The position numbers were made by a program, and so were the translations under genes. 7,150 nucleotides of DNA from Nitrospirales bacterium (lineage in GTDB: Bacteria > Nitrospirota > Nitrospiria > Nitrospirales > UBA8639). Of the stretch, positions 1 to 6,348 are shown piece by piece (the first letter of the stretch is position 1; the number at the start of each line of letters is the position of its first letter). The notes beneath the pieces are model-generated. The model worked only from the letters and a program-made list of their open reading frames with translations, was not told the origin of the DNA and ran no database searches. The DNA lies in the NCBI GenBank assembly GCA_013817135.1, contig JACDDF010000105.1, positions 1-7,150 on the forward strand, given 5' to 3'.

Positions 1-216
1 GTTGGGGCCTACGTGTTGATGTTTTCGGAAGTGAATCTGCAAGCTCTTGGAATTTCAGACCCGAGAATGGCGGTGTGGAATAACATTCATGCATTATTGG
101 ATGGGTTTGGCTGGCATCCTTTTTTTCATGAACTGGATTGGGAGCAAACCAGAATCCGAATTTGGAAAGAAATTTTTCCTCATGAATTTCAGCAAGCTGG
201 TATCGCGTCAAACTGA
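1..216 (+). CDS. 3' end of an unrecognised gene, truncated by the window edge
   Basis: The frame is open from base 1 to a TGA at 214-216, so the visible 71 codons are probably the C-terminus of a longer protein. The first internal ATG (position 19) has no convincing ribosome binding site. The peptide is soluble-looking and ends in an aromatic, acidic stretch (DGFGWHPFFHELDWEQ, then IWKEIFPHEF). About a third of its codons begin with G, which fits real coding. A competing frame at 47-238 gives a hydrophobic peptide with far fewer G-starting codons, so I prefer this one. I recognise no family or motif and assign no function. Confidence 0.35.
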   Translation, partial: VGAYVLMFSEVNLQALGISDPRMAVWNNIHALLDGFGWHPFFHELDWEQTRIRIWKEIFPHEFQQAGIASN

Positions 217-475
217 CTATTTTTTTGGCGTTGCGTGACTAAAGGTCAAAATTTGATTATTCGAGTGAAATGGTTAACGGGCAAAACAATGACACAAAAT
301 CCTCAAGGTCGTGGAGGAGGAGGGCGGCAAGCATGGAAATGACCGGCGAACTTGCGGACAACGGCGATTGAAGAACCTATTACCCCAGACACCTAAGGCT
401 CGACGACTCACGGATGTTCTTTGGACTCAAGAGTGATCCCCTTGGAGGAAAAGGTGGGGAAAGGGTAAAATCAAG

Positions 476-482
476 AAAGGAG
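476..482 (+). promoter_or_regulatory. Strong ribosome binding site for the exported-protein gene
   Basis: AAAGGAG lies 7 nt upstream of the ATG at 490 and fixes that start codon. It overlaps the last codons of a 23-codon mini-ORF (414-485) that ends 4 nt before the start. Confidence 0.6.
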
Positions 483-489
483 TGACAGC

Positions 490-966
490 ATGTACCAAGC
501 AACCAGAACTGATGTTTCAAAGACAATTGTACTGCCTCTAACGCTTTCTTTTCTGGTGTGTTCGTGCCTAGGTATACCTTCGAACGTTGGAGCGATGTTG
601 GTCGCCGGGAACGTTTTGGGCGGCAGGGAATTGGGCCCCAAGCTTGCTCTCACGAAAGAGAACAACGACAGGCTGCCTGATCCCCCCAAATGGGAAAAAA
701 GATTGTTCGACGTCCCGCTTCTTCAGCAGACGCCCCCCAAGTATGATTTTCAGTGGAAGCACGGTCCAAATTTTTCTCTCAAAGATCCAGGGAGGTTACC
801 GGGAATCCAATTGGGCGTCGAAATGCACAGTTTCCAAGCTTTGGAAACGGTCATCCCGGAAGGAAGCCTGCCGAAAGAGACCCACGTTAACCGTGACCGG
901 CTGCTGCTTCCTCCCTCTCTCAATGCCCCTGACTATAACGGAGGATTTCTCCGGTTCACCTGGTAA
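490..966 (+). CDS. Predicted exported protein of unknown function
   Basis: This 158-residue protein starts at an ATG with a well-placed AAAGGAG. Residues 13-28 form a hydrophobic core (IVLPLTLSFLVCSCLG) after a short basic N-terminus, so export is likely. The end of the signal is ambiguous: cleavage after about residue 35 by signal peptidase I is possible, or lipidation at Cys26, although V-C-S-C is a poor lipobox. The mature part is rich in proline (DPPKWEK at 64-70, QQTPPKYDFQW at 79-89) with no membrane segment and no catalytic motif I can name. Codon use looks coding throughout. It stops 17 nt before the end of a minus-strand frame, so the two would be convergent if both are real. I do not recognise the family. 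Confidence 0.65.
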   Translation: MYQATRTDVSKTIVLPLTLSFLVCSCLGIPSNVGAMLVAGNVLGGRELGPKLALTKENNDRLPDPPKWEKRLFDVPLLQQTPPKYDFQWKHGPNFSLKDPGRLPGIQLGVEMHSFQALETVIPEGSLPKETHVNRDRLLLPPSLNAPDYNGGFLRFTW

Positions 967-983
967 AAACCGAAATTGATTTT

Positions 984-1175
984 TCACTCCTGGGCCGCCG
1001 GCGCAAAATTGAGGTCCACTTGTCCGACTTCGTCGAACGGGATGGTGAAGTTAACCTGACGAAGAAAGCTGCCGGGACCCGTACTCACTTCTCCGGTGAC
1101 CACCTCGGATTCCAAGCGCGGGACTATCACTGCACGAACGTCATTTGGATGCACACGCGTTTGAATCCCGGCCAA
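984..1175 (-). CDS. Possible minus-strand hypothetical gene or gene remnant
   Basis: This 63-residue frame uses a TTG start at 1175, and the frame extends back to a stop at 1200-1202. Over 40% of its codons begin with G, and the peptide has an alternating, beta-rich pattern (VVTGEVSTGPGSFLRQVNFTIP, ending DLNFAPAAQE), both typical of real coding. Continuing upstream in the same frame, across two stop codons, the translation still looks protein-like (for example NIGVKFSLLVEVGRGE). This could therefore be the intact 3' end of a decayed longer gene. It conflicts with the plus-strand frame at 1020-1364, and at most one is likely real. I recognise no family. Confidence 0.33.
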   Translation of the reverse strand: MAGIQTRVHPNDVRAVIVPRLESEVVTGEVSTGPGSFLRQVNFTIPFDEVGQVDLNFAPAAQE

Positions 1176-1364
1176 GTGCCCTTTTCCTGGAAGATCCTGT
1201 TAAGTGGATTCACCCCTGCCTACCTCCACGAGCAGAGAAAATTTGACACCAATATTTCTTTTGAAGAATTGCAGCGTCTTTCCCACATCAATGAAGTTGC
1301 GTTACAAGGCGATCAAGCCGCTGATTTTTCCGGCCGCATCCGTGTGCGTCTTCTTCCTCTCTAA
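1020..1364 (+). CDS. Alternative plus-strand hypothetical ORF (conflicts with 984-1175)
   Basis: This is a 114-codon frame from a TTG at 1020, with TTGAGGT (1009-1015) a few bases upstream as a possible ribosome binding site. The frame is also open upstream of that codon. The C-terminal half (FDTNISFEELQRLSHINEVALQ, then SGRIRVRLLPL) looks like plausible protein. The first half overlaps the minus-strand frame and reads more like antisense, being rich in His, Trp and Arg. It has no signal peptide, membrane segment or motif I recognise. About 30% of codons start with G, weaker than the opposing frame. Function unknown; it may be spurious. Confidence 0.3.
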   Translation: MSDFVERDGEVNLTKKAAGTRTHFSGDHLGFQARDYHCTNVIWMHTRLNPGQVPFSWKILLSGFTPAYLHEQRKFDTNISFEELQRLSHINEVALQGDQAADFSGRIRVRLLPL

Positions 1365-1585
1365 TATCCGCAATCAGGACTCTAGTTGATTGTTGCTTGG
1401 TAGCCCTTGTGCCAGTTCAGTTTAAAAACTTTCCACGGACCGGTTGAATCTCCTCTCCTCCAGCGTTTACTTTAATTATGACCTTTGCTAGGCTCCCCGC
1501 CGCAAATCCAGGCGAAGATGTGAGCGAGTAGAGTCCTATCGCCTACCCATTCATCATCTATCTACAACCAAGGAGTATTAGCGTT

Positions 1586-2059
1586 ATGAAGCAGTTCATC
1601 ATGTTTACTATCGCCGCCGCCATCATGTGTGGGACTCCGGTTTTCGCGGAGAATGCACAAATCACCAATATGCAAATTTTGATTGATAAGGTCAAAGCCG
1701 ATAAGAAGCTGCTCATCGCCGGCAATATGGATTTGACGGACAAAGAATCTACAGATTTCTGGCCACTCTACGAGGGCTATCAAAAAGAACTGGAACAGTT
1801 AAATCAGCATTTGGGCGGACTCATCAACGAATATCCCGAGGCGTACAATAAAGGGTCAGTGCCTGATAAAGTGGCCAAAGATCTCATCAACGAATCAATC
1901 AAAACTGATGGGGGGGAAGTCAAAATGCGGAGGGAATATGCCGAAAAGCTTAGCAACGTCCTTCCGGCTCATAAAGTGGCTCGCTATCTGCAAATGGAGA
2001 ACAAGATCCGGGCAGCAATCAAATTTGATCTCGCGGCCAATATTCCGTTGATGGATTAG
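1586..2059 (+). CDS. Periplasmic helical protein of an uncharacterised widespread family
   Basis: The protein is 157 residues, starting at an ATG with AAGGAG (1570-1575) 10 nt upstream. Residues 1-21 form a clear Sec signal peptide ending in the A-x-A-like site VFA, so the mature protein probably begins at Glu22 in the periplasm. The mature chain is almost all helix and charged. A block at 50-73 (LTDKESTDFWPLYEGYQKELEQLN) and a C-terminal block at 125-155 (VLPAHKVARYLQMENKIRAA, then FDLAANIPL) match, from memory, a common family of small exported proteins in Proteobacteria and Nitrospirota. That family has no established function. The architecture loosely resembles Spy/CpxP-type periplasmic helical proteins, but I do not see a diagnostic LTxxQ repeat, so chaperone activity is only a guess. 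A palindromic mobile-element-like sequence starts 7 nt after its stop. Confidence 0.85.
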   Translation: MKQFIMFTIAAAIMCGTPVFAENAQITNMQILIDKVKADKKLLIAGNMDLTDKESTDFWPLYEGYQKELEQLNQHLGGLINEYPEAYNKGSVPDKVAKDLINESIKTDGGEVKMRREYAEKLSNVLPAHKVARYLQMENKIRAAIKFDLAANIPLMD

Positions 2060-2066
2060 TCGAGGA

Positions 2067-2239
2067 TTCTAGGAGCCTGTCGGACTTAGGATGAATCGGC
2101 TGCAAAAGTGTCTAAGCGGTCCATATTTCGCCGCTTTCTTGGACCATAGTCCCACTATGGGCCGGCGAAATCGTCAAAATCTGGCCTCGCTCAACCGCTT
2201 TTTCGCGCTCGATCCCCCAAGTCCGACAGGCTCCTAGAA
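2067..2239. mobile_element. Nested palindromic element with 21-nt terminal inverted repeats (MITE-like)
   Basis: Bases 2067-2087 are the exact reverse complement of 2219-2239 (core AGGAGCCTGTCGGACTT). Inside are further paired arms: AAGCGGT (2114-2120) with ACCGCTT (2194-2200), ATTTCGCCG (2125-2133) with CGGCGAAAT (2163-2171), and CCATAGT (2144-2150) with ACTATGG (2154-2160). The whole unit could fold into one long stem in DNA or RNA. It holds no ORF of useful size. Both ends carry CTAG. If the TA pairs (2070-2071 and 2235-2236) are a target duplication, the empty site would read TTCTAGAA. Insertion at TA within CTAG is the known preference of IS630-type transposases, so an IS630/Tc1-related MITE is a reasonable inference. 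It may also act as a transcription terminator for the gene ending at 2059. Alternatively it is an extragenic palindromic repeat of another kind. Confidence 0.7.
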
Positions 2240-2245
2240 AGTTTT

Positions 2246-2512
2246 ATGATTTGTGCCCAGCATGGGTCATATAGGTTGAGTTCCTCGGTTTCTGCAGACT
2301 GGGCCGACTTGCTCCTCCGGGAATGGAGGAGTGAATCGGTAGTCCGAAGTTCTGGAAGGTGGGCTGACATAATCAATGATTTAATCGTCAACCCTTCAAT
2401 ACGCAATCAATTTCAATTCTGGTTTTTCACCTATCAACCTGCCCAGGAAGTCAGACGGATTTTGTTAGTTCATGCCCCTGAATGGTGTCGCACTCATTCT
2501 GTGTGTCACTGA
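2246..2512 (+). pseudogene. Probable internally deleted alpha/beta-hydrolase remnant
   Basis: This open frame of 88 codons contains SSGRWADIINDL (35-46) and SIRNQFQFWFFTY (51-63). These resemble the segment just after the oxyanion-side HG motif in a family of lipase-like alpha/beta hydrolases, where such proteins read roughly SSPxRWADMVNDL...FQFWFFxYxTGNP. Directly after FTY (ending at 2434) the sequence jumps to QPAQEVRRILLVH (2435-2473), which resembles the last residues of the same family (AIxEVRRILLxH). The central part with the nucleophile elbow (GxSxG) and the catalytic Asp and His is missing. The simplest reading is a gene reduced by an internal deletion of several hundred bases. The first 34 residues match nothing I know, there is no clear ribosome binding site, and the frame begins 6 nt after the palindromic element. 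The family assignment is from memory of motifs, not a search. Confidence 0.42.
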
Positions 2513-2925
2513 TTCATTGGCCAAAGGCACCACGGGTGTGGGGATCTCGTGACGATACACGTTGTCGGGATTTAGTCTGTCCTGCTTTGATAAAAAACCG
2601 ATTGCCTGCTTGAATCATGCACCTGTCAAATTTTCTTTTAATTGGGCATACTCGGTCTCGATGGCCCGACCTGTTTAAAAAAAATAAACGGTTTTTTCAT
2701 ATTGACAATTTTGGCGGCTACGATGGATTGACGGGGTGGGACGACCAATCCGGGCGGAGTCATCAATTCGTGGAGTGATGTTGAGGAAGCCATCCCGAAT
2801 TGGGCCGGAAAAAAATGATCGCAGACCTGTCTGCTGAAAGGCCGAACAGCATGTGTAGGGTCCAAGGCCGGATTCATTCAATATTCTTTCGATAACCGGG
2901 TTACTTTATTCTTTCTAACAGGGTT
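2513..2925. other. Intergenic stretch with no convincing gene
   Basis: Plus-strand frames here are broken by stops. The minus-strand frames at 2638-2881 are low-complexity in character and have no good ribosome binding site. The stretch holds an A-rich region around 2678-2698 with a short GTTTA/TAAAC hairpin, and a TTGACA at 2702-2707 without a credible -10 box at 16-18 nt spacing. It may be decayed sequence continuing from the hydrolase remnant, and probably includes the upstream region of the lipoprotein gene at 2938. Confidence 0.5.
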
Positions 2926-2937
2926 TTGGAGGAATTC

Positions 2938-3267
2938 ATGAAAACTATTCGCTGGTGGTATTGCTGCCCGGTCCTGGGTCTCACTGCCTGTGGCGGGGGG
3001 AATCTTCAACAAATGGATGCGAGGCCCTATCTTGATCTGATCGAACGTCCGGATGGTGAATGTCCTCAGTCGAAACAAGAACAGGGCATTATGGATAAAC
3101 ATCCCGATGCGACTATCCTCGCAACCGTTTCCGAAGTCACAGGAGCCAACGTGGGCACGACCGCCCAAATATCGGTGAAAGCAAATGAAACGGTGTATCT
3201 CGGGTGTACTATCCTGCCGACAGGCCAAAATGCCGATCGAAAGATTTTGAACGTCCAATTTGAATAA
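2938..3267 (+). CDS. Small predicted lipoprotein, function unknown
   Basis: The ATG at 2938 is chosen over an in-frame TTG at 2926 because GGAGGA (2928-2933) ends 4 nt before it. The 109-residue product has a short lipoprotein signal peptide with lipobox L15-T16-A17-C18 followed by glycines, so Cys18 should be lipidated and the protein membrane-anchored facing the periplasm. The mature part has two further cysteines (Cys42 in GECP, Cys90 in YLGC) that could form a disulfide. Its second half is beta-rich (ATILATVSEVTGANVGTTAQ, then ISVKANETVYLGC and a hydrophilic end), suggesting a small beta domain. I recognise no family. It is followed 7 nt downstream by a stable hairpin. It is co-oriented with the next lipoprotein and tex, but a gap of about 190 nt makes a shared transcript uncertain. 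Confidence 0.72.
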   Translation: MKTIRWWYCCPVLGLTACGGGNLQQMDARPYLDLIERPDGECPQSKQEQGIMDKHPDATILATVSEVTGANVGTTAQISVKANETVYLGCTILPTGQNADRKILNVQFE

Positions 3268-3274
3268 GCGATTT

Positions 3275-3301
3275 CAGGGCCACGTTACACGTGTGGTCCT
3301 G
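3275..3301 (+). terminator. Stem-loop just after the lipoprotein stop (possible terminator)
   Basis: CAGGGCCAC (3275-3283) pairs with GTGGTCCTG (3293-3301) through nine base pairs including one G-U, around a 9-nt loop. There is no T-tract after it, so it would be a weak intrinsic terminator or a 3' stabilising hairpin. Confidence 0.3.
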
Positions 3302-3457
3302 GACATATCGTCAGGCGTTGTATTTGTGGAAAGGTGTGGATCACGGTATCCTCAATTTTTTTCTGATTGAAAGTTGACGAGTATATCCCGTCTATTCCAT
3401 AAAGGCCATATCACGGCCGCTTTCCCAAACAGCTCCATCTATAAGAAGAGGGTGACA

Positions 3458-3748
3458 ATGAAGAAAGCATGGTTGGGGGTAAGTATCGGAAGTCTTCTCC
3501 TGTGCGGATGCACTGAAGTGAAGTATGTCAAGGCCGGTGCCACGGTAGCGGATTTTGAGGCTGATAGAGTTGATTGCCGCAGTCACATACTTATGTCGCC
3601 CACCGGCCCGGACTTCGCCAGTGGTCAAATGGGAAAACCGGGAGTCAGGGAAGGGCTCACCACTCAATCGGCCGGTCAGTCGGCGCAACGCGAAGTCGAC
3701 CAGTGTTTGCGAGCCAGGGGATGGGAACTGGAAATTCCATCCCAATGA
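3458..3748 (+). CDS. Small predicted lipoprotein with paired cysteines
   Basis: The start at ATG 3458 is preferred because AAGAGGGTG lies just upstream and the signal peptide begins there; a longer in-frame ORF from 3374 would bury the signal peptide. The product is 96 residues. The lipobox is L15-C16-G17-C18, giving a lipidated Cys18. The mature domain has the pattern YVKAGATVADFEADRVDC (Cys40), then DQCLRARGW (Cys83). This YVKpGAT...F..D..DC...C...kGW layout is familiar from small Gram-negative envelope lipoproteins of unknown function. The two cysteines are well placed for a disulfide. It is oriented with tex, which starts 89 nt downstream, but no functional link is evident. Confidence 0.75.
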   Translation: MKKAWLGVSIGSLLLCGCTEVKYVKAGATVADFEADRVDCRSHILMSPTGPDFASGQMGKPGVREGLTTQSAGQSAQREVDQCLRARGWELEIPSQ

Positions 3749-3837
3749 GTTGCGGGGAGGATTCATGCGTAAGCGGGCGTGAAGCCCATTTCTTGGCAAA
3801 AATTTCACTCATGAATAAGTAAGGATGTAAAGAGACC

Positions 3838-5991
3838 ATGAATTCAGCATTACATGATAAGACCATTGCGAAGGAACTGAAAATCACCGACAAGCAGGTC
3901 ACGGCCACGGTGAGTCTGCTGGATGATGGCGCCACGGTGCCGTTTCTTTCACGGTACCGCAAGGAAGTCACGGGGGGGTTGGATGAGGTCGTCATTACCT
4001 CCATTCGGGACCGTGTGGCGCAGCTTCGAGAATTGGATAAACGGCGGGACGTCATCCTGGCCTCGCTCGAGGAACAAGGCAAGCTGACCGATGTGCTGCA
4101 AGGGCAGGTGCAGGCGGCCACGACCATGACCGAATTGGAAGACATCTATTTACCCTACCGCCCCAAGCGCCGCACCAGGGCCATGATCGCCAAAGAACGA
4201 GGATTGGAACCGTTGGCGTTGAGCATCTGGGCGCAGGATGCCCAATTGAATGTCGAACCCGAAGCACAGAAGTTTCTGAGTCCGGAGCAGAGCGTCGAGA
4301 CGGTGGAGGATGCGTTGGCCGGTGCGCGCGATATCATGGCCGAATGGATCAGCGAAGATCTGCAGGCTCGCGCCTCCATGCGTGCCCTGTATTTGGAACA
4401 AGGGACCTTCAAGACCACGGCCGTACGCGGAAAAGATGTGCAAGGCAGCAAGTATCGGGATTATGTTGAATGGGAAGAACCGGTGGCCAAGGCGCCATCC
4501 CATCGGGTGCTGGCCATGCGGCGTGGCGAAACAGAAGGGTTTCTGACCTTTCGTGTGCTGGTGCCGGAAGTCGAAGCACTGTCAATTCTGCATCGCCTCT
4601 TTCTGAAAGGAAAAGGCCCGGCATCGGAACAGGTCACCCTGGCCGTCAAAGATAGCTTTGCCAGGCTCTTGTCCCTCTCAATGGAAACAGAAGCCCGCCT
4701 GGTCACCAAAACCCGCGCCGATCAAACGGCCATAGAAGTGTTTGCGCAAAATGTGCAGCAACTGCTCATGGCGCCACCTCTGGGACAGAAAACCGTACTG
4801 GCCATCGACCCGGGATTTCGCACCGGATGTAAAATGGTCTGTCTGGACCGGCAAGGCACCTTGCGGCATACGGAGACCATCTTTCCGCATCTGGGAGCAA
4901 GCGGGGCCGCCAAGGCGGGAGACACGGTGGTGGAGTTGTGTCAGCGCTTTCACGTTGAGGCGATCGCGGTGGGCAATGGGACGGCCGGGAGGGAGACCGA
5001 AACGTTCCTGCGCACGTTAAAGTTGCCATCCGCCATCCCAATCGTGATGGTCAACGAAAGCGGCGCGTCCGTGTATTCCGCGTCCCCGGTCGCCCGTGAG
5101 GAATTTCCCGATCACGATGTGACGGTGCGTGGCGCGGTCTCGATCGGGCGGCGGCTGATGGATCCCTTGGCCGAACTGGTGAAGATCGATCCCAAGGCCA
5201 TCGGCGTCGGGCAATACCAACATGATGTCGATCAGGGCATCTTAAAGCAACGGCTACAGGATGTGGTCATCAGTTGTGTCAATCGGGTAGGGGTGGACGT
5301 GAATATGGCGAGCCCGCAACTGCTCACGGCCGTCTCTGGTGTGGGTCCGCAACTCGCCACGAATATCGTGGCCTATCGACAGGAGCATGGCCCGTTTGCG
5401 AGCCGAACGGCATTAAAGAAAGTTCCTCGCCTGGGAGCCAAAGCGTTTGAGCAAGCCGCAGGATTTTTACGCATCACCGATGGGGAGCATCCGCTGGATG
5501 CCAGCGCCGTGCATCCTGAACGGTATGCCGTGGTCAACGAGATGGCGAAAGATTTAGGCTGCACTGTGAATGATCTCATGAAGGATTCTGCCAGACAACG
5601 CACCATCGATCTCACTCGATACATCACGGAGGAAGTGGGCAAGCCGACCTTAACGGATATTCTCACCGAATTGGCCAAACCCGGCCGTGATCCGCGACAA
5701 CAATTTGAAGCCGTGAAATTTGATGAAGGGGTGCAATCCATCGAGCAGGTCACCGCCGGCATGATCCTGTCAGGGGTGGTGACCAATGTCACGGCCTTTG
5801 GCGCGTTCGTCGACATCGGCGTGCATCAGGATGGCCTCGTGCATATCAGTCAACTCGCCAACAAATTTGTCAGCGATCCCAACACGGTGGTGCAGGTCAA
5901 CCAACAAGTCAAAGTCACCGTGCTGGAAGTCGACATTCCCCGCAAACGCATTTCCCTTTCCATGAAAGCGGCCCCAAGCAAGACGGCATGA
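3838..5991 (+). CDS. tex: Tex family protein (RNA-binding transcription accessory protein, S1 domain)
   Basis: This is a complete 717-residue Tex/YhgF homologue, a cytoplasmic nucleic-acid-binding protein that affects transcription in several bacteria. The N-terminal helical region has the family signature GATVPFLSRYRKEVTGGLDE (31-50) and EDIYLPYRPKRRTRA (101-115). A YqgF/RNase H-like domain covers about 318-450, with IDPGFRTG (323-330), GNGTAGRETE (379-388) and NESGASVYSAS (406-416). Helix-hairpin-helix elements follow at about 490-548 (LLTAVSGVGPQLATNIVAYR, then FASRTALKKVPRLGAKAFEQ). A C-terminal S1 domain spans about 638-710 (GVVTNVTAFGAFVDIGVHQD, then GLVHISQLA and ISLSMK). It ends soon after the S1 domain, somewhat shorter than E. 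coli and Pseudomonas Tex (about 770-785 residues), whose extra length includes a C-terminal tail. The start is set by the family N-terminus; AAGGA (3821-3825) is 12 nt upstream, so the ribosome binding site is loose. No frameshift is seen. Confidence 0.97.
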   Translation: MNSALHDKTIAKELKITDKQVTATVSLLDDGATVPFLSRYRKEVTGGLDEVVITSIRDRVAQLRELDKRRDVILASLEEQGKLTDVLQGQVQAATTMTELEDIYLPYRPKRRTRAMIAKERGLEPLALSIWAQDAQLNVEPEAQKFLSPEQSVETVEDALAGARDIMAEWISEDLQARASMRALYLEQGTFKTTAVRGKDVQGSKYRDYVEWEEPVAKAPSHRVLAMRRGETEGFLTFRVLVPEVEALSILHRLFLKGKGPASEQVTLAVKDSFARLLSLSMETEARLVTKTRADQTAIEVFAQNVQQLLMAPPLGQKTVLAIDPGFRTGCKMVCLDRQGTLRHTETIFPHLGASGAAKAGDTVVELCQRFHVEAIAVGNGTAGRETETFLRTLKLPSAIPIVMVNESGASVYSASPVAREEFPDHDVTVRGAVSIGRRLMDPLAELVKIDPKAIGVGQYQHDVDQGILKQRLQDVVISCVNRVGVDVNMASPQLLTAVSGVGPQLATNIVAYRQEHGPFASRTALKKVPRLGAKAFEQAAGFLRITDGEHPLDASAVHPERYAVVNEMAKDLGCTVNDLMKDSARQRTIDLTRYITEEVGKPTLTDILTELAKPGRDPRQQFEAVKFDEGVQSIEQVTAGMILSGVVTNVTAFGAFVDIGVHQDGLVHISQLANKFVSDPNTVVQVNQQVKVTVLEVDIPRKRISLSMKAAPSKTA

Positions 5992-6020
5992 GTGGTTGTG
6001 GCCATGGCTCCATGCCCTGC

Positions 6021-6157
6021 TTGTCATGCTGAGCCCCTTCGACGGAGTTTATCCTGAGTAAAAGCCGAAGGGCTCAGGGCAGGCGCAGCGAAGCATCTAG
6101 CTGAGTGGTAGGGGGCGTGGGTTGTACACAGATTCTTCGTTGCACTCAGCATGACAA
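6021..6157. repeat. Dispersed structured repeat, copy 1 (complete)
   Basis: The element is bounded by perfect 13-nt inverted repeats TTGTCATGCTGAG (6021-6033) and CTCAGCATGACAA (6145-6157). Inside, CGCAGCGAAGCATCT (6084-6098) pairs imperfectly (12 of 15) with 6130-6144, and 6029-6041 pairs with 6066-6077 with one bulge (GAGCCC/TTCG against CGAAGGGCTC). It could therefore fold as a branched cruciform. Bases 6072-6109 recur exactly at 7101-7138. Sequences of this type (TGTCATGCTGAG..., CTTCGAC..., GCTCAGGGCAGG) are common interspersed repeats in many bacterial genomes. It starts 30 nt after the tex stop and may end that transcript. The 6158-6292 stretch after it shows no gene or other clear structure. 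Confidence 0.75.
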
Positions 6158-6292
6158 CGGGATGTTAGAGGGCAACATTTCGCGCAAGCACCTTGCGTGG
6201 TTGATGACAGCCATTCCAACTGAAACGACTAGATGGGACTTGACCAACGAGAAAACCTTCCTCTCCAGTGGCATGATCTCATCCGAAGGATC

Positions 6293-6325
6293 TTGCCCCT
6301 AAACCTAAAGAATGATATCATTTTT
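6293..6325 (+). promoter_or_regulatory. Toxin-antitoxin promoter with embedded palindromic operator
   Basis: TTGCCC (6293-6298) and TATCAT (6316-6321) match the -35 and -10 consensus at 4/6 and 5/6, with a 17-nt spacer. The -10 box lies inside the perfect palindrome AATGATATCATT (6311-6322), which extends to 6308-6325 with one mismatched pair on each side. Binding by the ribbon-helix-helix antitoxin here would block RNA polymerase, the usual autoregulation of VapBC/FitAB modules. That this antitoxin binds here is inference. Confidence 0.5.
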
Positions 6326-6348
6326 GCTAACATCAAAGGAGGGGAACG

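Noticed and set aside
47..238. Hydrophobic ORF overlapping the left-edge gene
   Set aside because: It has a TTG start, no ribosome binding site, and far fewer G-starting codons than the overlapping frame that is open from base 1.
289..342. 17-codon glycine-rich ORF
   Set aside because: It is short and low-complexity, with no ribosome binding site and no support for coding.
1466..1494. TTTACT - 17 nt - TAGGCT as a promoter for the 1586 gene
   Set aside because: The spacing is right, but the -10 box matches consensus at only three of six bases, too weak to annotate.
2702..2724. TTGACA promoter candidate
   Set aside because: No -10-like hexamer lies at 16-18 nt; the nearest candidate, TACGAT, is only about 11 nt away.
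2638..2881. Two minus-strand ORFs in the gene-free stretch
   Set aside because: They have no plausible ribosome binding site, no recognisable motifs, and composition like antisense of noncoding DNA.
3374..3457. N-terminal extension of the second lipoprotein
   Set aside because: It would place a good signal peptide and lipobox 28 residues inside the protein. The ATG at 3458 has the ribosome binding site.
6105..6302. 65-codon ORF downstream of tex
   Set aside because: It begins inside the dispersed repeat and has no ribosome binding site or protein-like composition.
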